Assembly (NCBI GenBank): GCA_022574595.1
Contig: JACZRS010000001.1
Span: 62,001 to 126,000, forward strand
DNA from: Planctomycetota bacterium
Lineage (GTDB): Bacteria > Planctomycetota > Phycisphaerae > Phycisphaerales > SM1A02
Length of the DNA stretch: 64,000 bases
Reading direction: 5' to 3'
The notes beneath the pieces are model-generated. The model was not told the origin of the DNA. It did not search any database and saw only the letters and a list, made by a program, of their open reading frames with translations. The first letter of the stretch is position 1; each line of letters starts with the position of its first letter. Shown piece by piece: positions 44,343-53,002 of the stretch. The position numbers and the translations under genes were made by a program.

Positions 44343-45287
44343 ATGGCTATAAAGACCAAAATCGCTCGTCACTACGCCCTGAGGCAAATCATCGTTGGGT
44401 TTGCCTGTTTGATATTGGGTGCATGGGGGCTGGTTGATTATGTATGGACCATTCCAGGCAAAGAGGTGGCTTACGCGCGATTGCAGATTATTGAGCTGTC
44501 TAGGACTGGATTAGAATCTGAGCAGTCTGCCAATGTATTAAGCCCAGATGCTAAGAAAGCACAAGAAGCTGTTTTTGCGGAAATTAATGCCATCTTCAAC
44601 AAAGGCTTAGCTGATCTGCAAGAGTCGGGTAAAGAAATCAAATCACAAAAAGATCTGCAAGAAGCATTTGAACAAATTGGCCAATCAATGAGTGAAACTC
44701 CCGATGGTCAGTGGCTTAATCAACTAGCAGTAATTTCTCGTGGCCTACAGGCGGAGAGGCACTTGCCACTTACCGAAGCAAAATATCATGATGCTTTCAT
44801 AGCTTACGAGCAAGTTTCGGACATAGTTGACGAATTTGGAGCAATTGAAAAACCACACAAGTATGATCGCATAATGAAGGGTTTGGTGTTTCTGCCTTGC
44901 CTGCCGTTCTTCCCATATTTTCTATGGATTTATTACAGAACCAAACGCAAGGTGTATGTACTGGATGATGATGGAACGTTGCATTCTCCACTAGGTGAGT
45001 GGCCAGCGGATTCCATAGCAGAAATTGACATGAGCAAGTGGATGGCTAAATCCATTGCACATGTAGTACATACCGATGGCAAGCGGCTGATGCTCGACGA
45101 CTATAAACATCGCGATTTGCATCTGATCATTGGTGCAATCGCATCCAGACTCTACCCACAGGATTGGGACGCCCAGGCAGAGAAGGTTAAGTTAGGTGAT
45201 AGCGGTGATAGTGATAGCGACCATAAAATTGAAATTGATTCTGAGGCTCAGCCCTCTAAAGATCCCGCCACCAGCCAAATAGCTTAA
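44343..45287 (+). CDS. Two-TM membrane protein, unknown function
   Basis: 314 aa. Transmembrane helices at ~16-36 (IIVGFACLILGAWGLVDYVW) and ~182-200 (KGLVFLPCLPFFPYFLWIYY) enclose a largely helical extracytoplasmic domain (~40-175) with EIKSQKDLQEAFEQIGQSM. The cytoplasmic C-terminus begins with a small beta domain (KVYVLDDDGTLHSPLGEWPA) similar to PH-like domains and ends in a Ser/Asp-rich tail. I recognise no family. It is separated from DUF4870 by 120 bases. Confidence 0.6.
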   Translation: MAIKTKIARHYALRQIIVGFACLILGAWGLVDYVWTIPGKEVAYARLQIIELSRTGLESEQSANVLSPDAKKAQEAVFAEINAIFNKGLADLQESGKEIKSQKDLQEAFEQIGQSMSETPDGQWLNQLAVISRGLQAERHLPLTEAKYHDAFIAYEQVSDIVDEFGAIEKPHKYDRIMKGLVFLPCLPFFPYFLWIYYRTKRKVYVLDDDGTLHSPLGEWPADSIAEIDMSKWMAKSIAHVVHTDGKRLMLDDYKHRDLHLIIGAIASRLYPQDWDAQAEKVKLGDSGDSDSDHKIEIDSEAQPSKDPATSQIA

Positions 45288-45410
45288 ATAAAGCAAAACC
45301 CAGCAGTCCAGCGATATTCACTCGCTTTTGGGCTCATTAAGGCTGCAATCTCAGATTTTGTGTAATTCTGAGCCATTGGCCCCTAATAAGTTCATGGCGG
45401 AGGATCTATC

Positions 45411-45833
45411 ATGACTATTGCCATGCAAGCTACAGCTTACAACATTCCACAACCAGGCAACCCAAAGATGAGACTGCGCGATGAGGGTTTAACCGAAACT
45501 GATCGCAAGTATGCTGTGGGCATGCACTTACTGTCACTAATATCCTTTTTGCTAAGCGGTGGATTATTAACGGTACTAGGGCCTCTAGTGCTTTGGCTTA
45601 TACGTAAGGATCGAAGCCCATTTGATGATGATCATGGACGAGAGGTGATAAATTTCGGCATCAGCTTCATGCTGTGGGGTCTGCTCGCAGGCATTTCCAT
45701 ATTCGTTGGAATTGGATTCATTCTTTTACCAGCCCTCTGGATCGTCGTAATCGTAAACAACATCAGAGGCGCCATCGCAGCTGGAAACGGTGAGTACTTC
45801 CGATACCCAATGACCATCCGATTCCTGTCCTAG
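45411..45833 (+). CDS. DUF4870 (Tic20-like) membrane protein
   Basis: 140 aa with three hydrophobic segments (~40-62, ~80-100 and ~102-122). The pattern KYAVGMHLLSLISFLLSGGL, then PLVLWLIRKDRSPFDDDHGR and EVINFGISFMLWGLLAG, is that of DUF4870. Function unknown in bacteria; relatives belong to the Tic20/HOATZ-type fold. GGAGG at 45400 region (AUGGCGGAGGAUC) precedes the start. A terminator follows at 45875-45896. Confidence 0.85.
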   Translation: MTIAMQATAYNIPQPGNPKMRLRDEGLTETDRKYAVGMHLLSLISFLLSGGLLTVLGPLVLWLIRKDRSPFDDDHGREVINFGISFMLWGLLAGISIFVGIGFILLPALWIVVIVNNIRGAIAAGNGEYFRYPMTIRFLS

Positions 45834-45874
45834 GCCAGCATTTGCTCTATTACAACAAAGTAAACCACGCCAAT

Positions 45875-45896
45875 CCGCCTCAATCGGGGCGGTTTT
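45875..45896 (+). terminator. Rho-independent terminator after DUF4870
   Basis: CCGCC (45875-45879) and GGCGG (45888-45892) form the stem, followed by TTTT and then ATTAT. It lies 40 bases past the DUF4870 stop and before lptB. Confidence 0.65.
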
Positions 45897-45943
45897 ATTA
45901 TCAATTCTGCATTACCTCGTGAACGTGGCTAAACTTCAAACCT

Positions 45944-46711
45944 GTGTCACTGCTAATCGCACGCCAACTCGTCAAATCCTACACCAAACGCAGAGTCGTA
46001 GATGAGGTCTCCCTCTATGTCGATGAAGGTGAAATCGTAGGCTTGCTAGGCCGAAACGGGGCTGGCAAAACCACTACCTTCCGCATGGTAATCGGGATGA
46101 TCACACCCGAAGCTGGGCAGATCATATTCCAGGATCGCGATGTCACAACAGAGCCAATGTACAAGCACGCTCTCGCGGGTATGGGATACCTCTCGCAGGA
46201 GCCAAGCATATTTCAGCGAATGACCGTCGAGCAGAATCTGCTGGCAATTCTCGAAACCCAAAGCCTCTCAAGAGCAGCACGTCACCGACGAACAAAAGAA
46301 CTCATGGCCCAGTTCGGCTTGGAACACAACGCTAAACAACGCGCAGATACCTGCTCGGGTGGCGAACGCCGCAGATTGGAAATCGCTCGAGCATTAGTGA
46401 CTCGCCCCAAATTAATGCTATTAGATGAACCGTTCGCAGCTGTCGATCCTCATACCGTTGAAGAACTTCAAGATGAAGTGCGAAAACTCGCGCATGATGG
46501 GATCGCCATGCTGGTTACCGATCATAATGTGCAGCAGACTCTACGGATTTGTGATCGAGCCTACATCATCCACGAAGGCAAGAACCTGGCAGAGGGCACA
46601 CCACGCGACATCATCAAAGACCCACAAGTAAAACAAGCATACCTCGCATCAACATTCAAGGGCGATGAGTTCGACGATCAGCCGCTCCCATTTCGATCAG
46701 CAATGCCCTAG
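45944..46711 (+). CDS. lptB: Lipopolysaccharide export ABC ATPase LptB
   Basis: 255 aa starting at GTG 45944. ATPase of the LptB2FG transporter that extracts LPS from the inner membrane. Walker A GRNGAGKTTTF, Q-loop LSQEPSIFQRMTVEQNLLA, signature CSGGERRRLEIARAL, Walker B LMLLDEPFAAVDP and His switch TDHNVQQTLRI. The YLSQEPSIFQRMTVEQNLLA and DHNVQQTL segments separate LptB from other ABC ATPases. lptF, lptG, lptA and lptC are not adjacent. Presence agrees with an LPS-bearing outer membrane. Confidence 0.92.
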   Translation: MSLLIARQLVKSYTKRRVVDEVSLYVDEGEIVGLLGRNGAGKTTTFRMVIGMITPEAGQIIFQDRDVTTEPMYKHALAGMGYLSQEPSIFQRMTVEQNLLAILETQSLSRAARHRRTKELMAQFGLEHNAKQRADTCSGGERRRLEIARALVTRPKLMLLDEPFAAVDPHTVEELQDEVRKLAHDGIAMLVTDHNVQQTLRICDRAYIIHEGKNLAEGTPRDIIKDPQVKQAYLASTFKGDEFDDQPLPFRSAMP

Positions 46712-46837
46712 CTGCTCGATTATTACCACAATTAAATAGAGCAATCGTTCTGCCGTTTGCGGCTTCGCGCACTCGCAGCAACAAAAATAACCCACTTGGC
46801 CCTCACACTCACTATTACACAGGTAACTTATAAAAAA

Positions 46838-46861
46838 GCCCCAGACGTTTTCATCCGAGGC
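46838..46861 (-). terminator. Terminator of the FG-GAP/dockerin gene
   Basis: On the minus strand GCCTCGGATG and CGTCTGGGGC form a 10-bp stem with wobble pairs and an AAAA loop, followed by TTTTTTATAA. It lies about 35 bases beyond the stop at 46895. Confidence 0.8.
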
Positions 46862-46894
46862 TTGCTAGATTACTTATTAGTTATTGCTTGTCTC

Positions 46895-48361
46895 TTACTT
46901 CGGACACGGCCCCCAATTGGCGAATAGTATTAGTAAGTCTTCTGTATTAACCTGACCATTGCCATCAAAGTCAGCGTTACTTCCTGGACTGTGTCCCCAG
47001 TCGGCAAATAAATCTAAAAGATCTGCTGTGCCAACAGTTTCATCACCATTTACATCACCAGTACATTGGCCTACACAAGCATTGCCAGGATTCTGATTGA
47101 TCCAAACAGTAATTCCCCCACACCTACCAATGACAATATCAAGCCAACAGTCCTCATCAATATCAAAGATGCCAAGATCATGAACACCGCTCAATGCAGC
47201 CGAAGATATACCGCCAGCATCATCGAAAAAAGTGGGGTTTGGTGGATTTTCATTGCTTCGAAGAACGTCCGCGAGGCCACTGCAACTTCCTGCATCAACA
47301 TCAAAATCCGCAATAAGCACTTCGTTAAAACCATTATTATCCAGATCCACGATGTATGAATTGCTACCAAACCCGCTTGTGCTTCCTGGGAACGCAAAGC
47401 TTGTAAAGTTCGCCAGCCCATCGCCACCATTACCTTGATTTAGAAGGTAGCGATCGATTCCGTCATCGCTGATGATGATATCAAGCATGCCATCGTTATT
47501 CAGATCTCCGGTGCTGGCGAAGTATGATGATCCGCCGTAGACCTGCTCGTATGCGTTAAAGAATCCTGAGCCTCCGTTATAAGCAACATGTACTGGACCA
47601 TTTTGACTTTTAATAATATCATTCCAGCCATCGTTATTCATGTCCACGATTTCTGCATGGATGCCGAATGAGGAAGCGACCATACCGCTTGTCATGCGAG
47701 ATTCGGTTTGATCAATAAAGAAACCGTTACCAATATTAATAAGCAAGCGATCCTCAAACGGGCTAATGAAATTGCCAAGGTCATAGTCAATAAAGTAAAG
47801 GTCAACAAACCCATCGCCAGTTACGTCACCTACTGCAACACCACAGAAATTTGGGGCACCGGCAAATTCTGGGATGCGCGCTTCTTCGTACCTTAATCCT
47901 TGCCATTGTCCATCAATTTCGCCAAGATTCATATAGATGCGAGGATGGGAAATCGTCTTGGGCAAGCCTTGCCCGTAAGTCGTTGCGGTAACAACATCAA
48001 GCCAACCATCATTATTAAAATCTGCCATAGCGATGTCTCTGTCATTTGTTAAATCCAGAAAACCATTGCCACCATCATCCGCAGCCGATGCGTACTCCTC
48101 TGTGCGATCAATGAAAACACCATTTTCGTTCATAAACAGCACGTTACGTCGTCGCCCAGGTGTTGAGAGCGGTTGCTTGCGCGCAACAACAAGATCGATC
48201 GTGCCATCATGATTCAAATCACCCCATGCAAAGTCCTTTTCCTCAGGATCAGAAATAGACAGAGCCGGATCATTGGGAGGTACGGGAAGTCGAGTTGAGG
48301 TTTGATTGGTGAAGGAGTAACCCTGCCCAAGAGTTGAACTGGTCATGAACACAAAGGGCAC
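46895..48361 (-). CDS. FG-GAP/VCBS-type exported protein with dockerin-like tail, apparent 5' frameshift
   Basis: 488 aa as read from GTG 48361. FG-GAP/VCBS beta-propeller repeats (DLNHDGTIDLVVAR, ADFNNDGWLDVVTA, GDVTGDGFVDLYFID, GDLNNDGMLDIIIS) form most of it. The C-terminal ~50 residues hold two EF-hand-like loops (GDVNGDETVGTADLLDLFAD, ADFDGNGQVNTEDLLILFAN) ending in NWGPCPK. The usual signal peptide is missing in this frame, but an open frame starting MKRMSQILATRSARAVTMGA lies just upstream (ATG 48416) one base out of step and would join to give a proper leader. The intact protein would be exported. Confidence 0.8.
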   Translation of the reverse strand: MPFVFMTSSTLGQGYSFTNQTSTRLPVPPNDPALSISDPEEKDFAWGDLNHDGTIDLVVARKQPLSTPGRRRNVLFMNENGVFIDRTEEYASAADDGGNGFLDLTNDRDIAMADFNNDGWLDVVTATTYGQGLPKTISHPRIYMNLGEIDGQWQGLRYEEARIPEFAGAPNFCGVAVGDVTGDGFVDLYFIDYDLGNFISPFEDRLLINIGNGFFIDQTESRMTSGMVASSFGIHAEIVDMNNDGWNDIIKSQNGPVHVAYNGGSGFFNAYEQVYGGSSYFASTGDLNNDGMLDIIISDDGIDRYLLNQGNGGDGLANFTSFAFPGSTSGFGSNSYIVDLDNNGFNEVLIADFDVDAGSCSGLADVLRSNENPPNPTFFDDAGGISSAALSGVHDLGIFDIDEDCWLDIVIGRCGGITVWINQNPGNACVGQCTGDVNGDETVGTADLLDLFADWGHSPGSNADFDGNGQVNTEDLLILFANWGPCPK

Positions 48362-48664
48362 CCATTGTTACTGCTCGCGCGCTACGCGTTGCTAGAATCT
48401 GACTCATCCTTTTCATTGGTCGCCTCATGTTTTTTTAATAGCAAAAAAGGCGTCTTGTAAGGTAGTACGTTATAGCTTGCTCGGTCGTTTCGCAAGAATA
48501 GACCTATAAAAATGCCATAGCAACACAAAAAAGAACATATTGAAGGGAAAAACGGCTATTCCAGCAGTAAGCTACCGCATACAAGCCCAAATGCCTAGTG
48601 CCTTCCCATACCCCAATTTGCTAGCAGGATTATTAGTACGATTCTACAAAAACTTTTTACCGCC
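48362..48664. other. Divergent intergenic gap
   Basis: About 300 bases between the FG-GAP gene and the MFS gene. The first ~55 bases read as the out-of-frame signal peptide of the FG-GAP gene (ATG 48416, or ATG 48428 in the same frame). AAAAAAGGCG and an A/T-rich block follow. Nothing else was recognised. Confidence 0.5.
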
Positions 48665-49954
48665 ATGCCCAATCAGCCAAACGCTATTGTGTGTCCTAAA
48701 GCAAAGACAAATAAAGATTGTCAAATAGCCAGCCCTTGCTCCAGAAATCGGCTCTATTTCTTTGCCGCATGTGCCATGCTGTTTGTCTCAGCCCTACCCG
48801 ATGCAATGGTGGTGCCGGTGCTGAAACAATTACTGGTTGATCGCTACGGAGTCAGCGTTGGGGCAGCTCACGCTTTTATGTGCGTTAACCTGGTTGGTGC
48901 GCTAGCCGCAATCGCTGTTGCAGGTTTCATTAGAAGGAAATGCAACTTAGCTAACACGATTCTTATTGCTGCAATACTTAACGCCGCCCTCTTAGGGATC
49001 ATGGCCTATCCCATTGGTTTTGTCCCGACATTATTCTTGCGCTGCGCTGAAGGTGCGGTAGACCTGATTGTCTATGCAGTAATCTTTACTTATATTGCAA
49101 GAACTGGACCGAGCAGTAAACGCGGCCAACGCATGGGGGCAGCTGCTACTGCGATGATGCTTGGTATAGCTTGTGGCTTAGCAGTTGGAGGAATCATAGG
49201 AAAAGATACAGCGATGATGTGCCTAATAGCTGGAGCGGCTGCGTGCCTTGTTGTCGCTTGCGCTGCTTCCTTTGCAATATCAAAAAGCACAGATCATAAG
49301 GATAAATCAGAACCGGAAAATATCCTAAGCCGCAGCGGTTTATTGAACTTGTGGCGACCTCTTGCGATGATGTTCTCTGATAGATTCGTAGCAAGTCTAT
49401 TAGTAATAACAATCCCACTTTACTTGGGATCAATTTCAAATATGAGCCCTTCGACAATAGGCGGACTTGTGGGTATCGCAATGTTAATGACCGCAATAGG
49501 CACCTGGCCTGCAGGTCGACTTGCTGATCGATTTGGATCTAAACGCTTGCGACTAATTTGCGGCCTCATATACGCTCCAGCCGTCGCCTTAATTCCGTAT
49601 GCAAACTCAATCAATTTAACCGTAACTTTGCTTGATTTTCTGTTGATTGGAATTGCTGGAGCAGGCCTATTTGCTTCATCACTAATATTAATAGCAAATG
49701 CCCAGCGAGGTCCGGGGGCTATGGGCGCTTACCATGCAGCAGGCAACTTGGGATTCCTCCTTGGTCCTATCACAGCAGGTGCAATACTAAGCACGTTCAG
49801 TGAATCAGAGATAGGAGTCAGCCCATATCTGTTAATATTCATAGGATTCGCACTTCTGCACGCGTTTGTCACCTTTGCCACGGTATTCATACGAACAGCT
49901 CAACCTGTTCATGAAGACACACCAGCAACTAGCGCCACGCCTAATCTCGCTTGA
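48665..49954 (+). CDS. MFS transporter
   Basis: 429 aa with about 12 transmembrane helices, starting at ~28. The loop 2-3 motif is RRKCNLANTILIAAI (weak A-motif) and the corresponding second-half loop is GRLADRFGSKRLRLICGL, a good MFS A-motif (GxLaDrxGrkxxl). Sugar-phosphate/drug-type MFS; substrate unknown. The N-terminal ~27 residues are Cys/Lys/Asn-rich and hydrophilic, and an internal ATG (~residue 38) is a possible alternative start. Located within the dockerin gene region on the opposite strand. Confidence 0.8.
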   Translation: MPNQPNAIVCPKAKTNKDCQIASPCSRNRLYFFAACAMLFVSALPDAMVVPVLKQLLVDRYGVSVGAAHAFMCVNLVGALAAIAVAGFIRRKCNLANTILIAAILNAALLGIMAYPIGFVPTLFLRCAEGAVDLIVYAVIFTYIARTGPSSKRGQRMGAAATAMMLGIACGLAVGGIIGKDTAMMCLIAGAAACLVVACAASFAISKSTDHKDKSEPENILSRSGLLNLWRPLAMMFSDRFVASLLVITIPLYLGSISNMSPSTIGGLVGIAMLMTAIGTWPAGRLADRFGSKRLRLICGLIYAPAVALIPYANSINLTVTLLDFLLIGIAGAGLFASSLILIANAQRGPGAMGAYHAAGNLGFLLGPITAGAILSTFSESEIGVSPYLLIFIGFALLHAFVTFATVFIRTAQPVHEDTPATSATPNLA

Positions 49955-49990
49955 GTCGAGTGACCCTCTAATACTCCGCGCAAGAAGAAA

Positions 49991-50014
49991 CCCCGAACGG
50001 ATCATAGTTCGGGG
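49991..50014. terminator. Perfect 8-bp hairpin between convergent MFS and dockerin genes
   Basis: CCCCGAAC and GTTCGGGG around an 8-base loop (GGATCATA). No T-run follows on either strand. Position between two convergent genes suggests a bidirectional transcript end. Confidence 0.6.
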
Positions 50015-50055
50015 CTGAGGAGGAGGGCTTACATAACAAGTTGGTATCCCAGTAA

Positions 50056-52836
50056 TTACCCCCAATTGCTGAATAATTCCAGGAGATCGCTGGTGCTGAC
50101 AACACAATCACCATCTAAGTCAGCAGGACAATTATTACAATCTGCGCACGGCCCCCACATGCTGAAGAGGATTAGCAAATCAACCGTGTTTACTACTCCA
50201 TCTCCATCTAGGTCGCCGGTCTGGTTGGGCGGGGTAAACGCCTGAACCCATGTACGCCAACTGTTGTTGATCGCGTACTCGTGGTGGGCCCAGAACGTGC
50301 GGCCGTTCGATGGATCAACGTTGACCGCGCTATAGTCGCCCCAACGTGTGAGCAACGTCCACGGGCCGATGTTGGTCTGGCGAATCTCATCAGGACGGAA
50401 CGTACCGAGCGCATCGGTGCTCAGTCGATACGCAGTGGACATGGAGATGAACTCGTCGGGCGAGCTGCGGGCAAAAGTCATCGCTGCATTACCGTTATCA
50501 TCAACGGTAATTGAACTGAAGAACGTGCGAATATCGGCACCGGGATCAATCTCGCCCGATTGAACGAGGGTTGGCTCCTTGTGGGAATCCGGCCAACCGT
50601 TCATGGCGATTTCATACCAGCGTGCGAGGACGCGGCCGCTGTTGATGTGATGTGTCGCCCAGAGCGACCCGTTGCGGTACGCTACACTCCAGAATCGCGC
50701 ATCAAACGTATTAGGGCGAAGTCCCGTGCCCATTTGCGGCGGGTCCTCCGGTCGGCCATAGCTCGGTACAGTCAACAGAATGTCGGTTATATTCTGTGAT
50801 TCCAGCGGATCCTGGAGCGCGATCAAGCGAACGACCGTATTGGTAGCCTCCTCCTTGTGTTCAATCAGGTACAAGGCTGGCGGGTTGTCGAAGCTGACCG
50901 GCGGAATGCCCGCAGATTGCGTTCCCGTAGTGATCGTAAAGAGGTTCATTTGAGCCGGTGGATCCCCTGCCAGTAAGGATGCCTTATCGAGTGTCATAAC
51001 TCCATAGATCGTGACATCGTCTCCGGTGAGATAGACCACTTCAGCGTCCACGCTAATGTTCGGCGAGTCAATGGAGGCAATAAACAGAGCGCCCGCATTG
51101 AAACGGTACTTGTGCCACAAGCCGTTGGGATCCGAATCATCCGAAACGGCGACCAGAAAGTACGAACCGCCCGCGTCCGATGCCATGGCGAAGAATCGCC
51201 CGCTGATCTCGTCGTAGATCACCTCGGGGTCGAACACGATATCGCCTGCACCAACGCTTCCCCAGAAGCCTAAGGAGCCTTCGATTTCGTCCTGGAAAGT
51301 GAGATTGCCGTCCTTGGTGAAGAACGCGATCGCCCCGTTGGTCATCAGCACGAGGTGCTCCGGACCCACGGCTAGGTGTGGATCGGGGATAGACCAGCCT
51401 GTATTGATCACACCGGTGAAGCCGATGTCCACGCCCGCGCGGATCTCACGCACGCCGCCCCTTTCTCGTTGACGAGGATCGAAGGTCGGCGGAACGTGCG
51501 GTGATGGACCCTGCGCTATAAGCACTGGACTCCCCGCCGGTTGCATCTGCTGGGTGATCCCCTGCGATTTACCCGCAAGCTGAAGTACAGATGGCGAAAG
51601 CATGGTCACATTCACGCTCGATGAATCGCCGAAGCCTCCATCGCCATTCCATGCACTGACCAGACTGCCATTCGGGGTGAACGACAAACGTTGGCTGCCG
51701 TTTACCACACGCAGGGCTTGCTTGCCATGCTGATGCTTGTTGAGACGAAACTCGTCACCAACTTGAGTTCCATCCGCAGCAAACAACTGCCCGAAGATGC
51801 CGGTGTCGTCATCATCAGGTCCGTTCCAGGCGATGGCAATGCGACCATCTGCCGCAACCGCAACCGCTGCTGCGATTTGGATTCCCGCCGTTGTAGTATT
51901 CACGACAAACGGTTTCGTCGTCGGGCTCGCATCACCATCAAAGCAACGTGCAACCACGCCGTAATTTTCGCCATCACTTTCCGTATCCAGCCACACCACG
52001 ATAAACCCATCGTTCGTAGCTGCAACGGCCGGCTCTATCTGATTAGCTTTGATCTGGCCGCTCACATCGAATTCTTTGCCGATTTCGTTGCCCGCAGCAT
52101 CGAACCGTTGTACGTGAATTCCAATCGGAATCATCCAATCATCGACGACTGCAAAGGCAACCACAAAGCCGCCTTGATTATCCGCAGCAACACTTGCTGT
52201 CGTCTGTGAATAGTCGCTGCACCTGGCAACGGCAAACTCCTCAGTCAGAAACTCGCCCGTCGGGCCAACTAATCGTGCGCGGAGTTGTGGTAAATTGGTT
52301 GCTAGGTCCAGAGCCGACCAAACGATCATTGCGGTGCCGTTGGCCGAGGCAGCGATAAGCGGGCTCGATTGATCTCCCTCCCACTGCTGATTCACAAGAA
52401 TCTCAGACCCGCCGCTGAACGATTGATCAAAGCGACGTGCGATAATCGATCCCCCATCACCATCCTGGCCGTGCGATTGCCAAACAATCCAGGTACCTTT
52501 GTCATCCGTTGCAATAGCTGGAGCCAACTGGTGTGATTCGGTCCACAAGTTGATCGTGGTCTCTGATCCGATTGCTATTCCATCCGGACTGAAGCGCTGG
52601 GCATATATGCCGTACCGACCACCCTGCTGCTTTCGACTCGACCAAATTGTGATGATCCCGCCATCCTGATCAACAGCAATCGCCGCTTGGGATTGCGTAC
52701 TGGTTGCAAACGTGCTCGCTCTCCATTCGTAACGGTGAAGTGGCTGTTCGTTGATTGTGAGAATGTCAGCGTGCAATAGCTGCGCGCTGACGACCACGGC
52801 AATCGTAGTTACCGTAAGTTTGCATGCTTTGTGCAT
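50056..52836 (-). CDS. Large exported beta-propeller-like protein with dockerin-like tail
   Basis: 926 aa. Signal peptide ~1-24 (ends LLHADI). N-part (~30-420) holds repeated units of about 45-55 residues such as GIITIWSSRKQQGGRYGIYA and GTWIVWQSHGQDGDGGSIIA, likely propeller blades. A second part (~460-850) has SIPDPHLAVGPEHLVLMTNG and PEVIYDEISGRFFAMASD, also repeat-like. The C-terminus is the two-loop dockerin-like domain with GDLDGDGVVNTVDLLILFSM and ADLDGDCVVSTSDLLELFSN, then NWG. The gene is visibly GC-richer than its neighbours, especially 50.2-51.6 kb, with long open antisense frames as a result. A transferred or rapidly evolving gene is suggested. Confidence 0.78.
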   Translation of the reverse strand: MHKACKLTVTTIAVVVSAQLLHADILTINEQPLHRYEWRASTFATSTQSQAAIAVDQDGGIITIWSSRKQQGGRYGIYAQRFSPDGIAIGSETTINLWTESHQLAPAIATDDKGTWIVWQSHGQDGDGGSIIARRFDQSFSGGSEILVNQQWEGDQSSPLIAASANGTAMIVWSALDLATNLPQLRARLVGPTGEFLTEEFAVARCSDYSQTTASVAADNQGGFVVAFAVVDDWMIPIGIHVQRFDAAGNEIGKEFDVSGQIKANQIEPAVAATNDGFIVVWLDTESDGENYGVVARCFDGDASPTTKPFVVNTTTAGIQIAAAVAVAADGRIAIAWNGPDDDDTGIFGQLFAADGTQVGDEFRLNKHQHGKQALRVVNGSQRLSFTPNGSLVSAWNGDGGFGDSSSVNVTMLSPSVLQLAGKSQGITQQMQPAGSPVLIAQGPSPHVPPTFDPRQRERGGVREIRAGVDIGFTGVINTGWSIPDPHLAVGPEHLVLMTNGAIAFFTKDGNLTFQDEIEGSLGFWGSVGAGDIVFDPEVIYDEISGRFFAMASDAGGSYFLVAVSDDSDPNGLWHKYRFNAGALFIASIDSPNISVDAEVVYLTGDDVTIYGVMTLDKASLLAGDPPAQMNLFTITTGTQSAGIPPVSFDNPPALYLIEHKEEATNTVVRLIALQDPLESQNITDILLTVPSYGRPEDPPQMGTGLRPNTFDARFWSVAYRNGSLWATHHINSGRVLARWYEIAMNGWPDSHKEPTLVQSGEIDPGADIRTFFSSITVDDNGNAAMTFARSSPDEFISMSTAYRLSTDALGTFRPDEIRQTNIGPWTLLTRWGDYSAVNVDPSNGRTFWAHHEYAINNSWRTWVQAFTPPNQTGDLDGDGVVNTVDLLILFSMWGPCADCNNCPADLDGDCVVSTSDLLELFSNWG

Positions 52837-52909
52837 AATCTACCTCCATATCAACATCCCGCCAATCCTTAAGTCAGCCCCCTATGATAATAGCCGGCGA
52901 TAAGAAATA

Positions 52910-52939
52910 CTACCCCCAATTTGCAAATAGGTCAATAAT
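52910..52939 (-). pseudogene. Relic of a dockerin-like C-terminus
   Basis: The minus strand reads IIDLFANWG followed by TAG (52939-52910) and is preceded directly by an in-frame TGA. This is the exact ending (DLxxLFxNWG-stop) of the four intact dockerin-tailed genes, with the same TTGGGGGTA string at the stop. No upstream reading frame remains, so it is the last scrap of a lost fifth gene. It lies in the promoter side of the ChaN-like gene. Confidence 0.5.
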
Positions 52940-53002
52940 TCACTTGCAAATATGCTCCACACAATTATTGACTTAGCCCACAGTTTTCGTCATGCTGGAG
53001 AT

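Noticed and set aside
44141-44359. 72-codon minus-strand open frame between the glycine-zipper gene and the next gene
   Set aside because: It overlaps the start of the plus-strand membrane protein gene, has no ribosome site or family features, and reads like chance coding.
50281-52209. Several long plus-strand frames across the large dockerin gene
   Set aside because: High GC removes stops on the antisense strand; they show no domains or ribosome sites.
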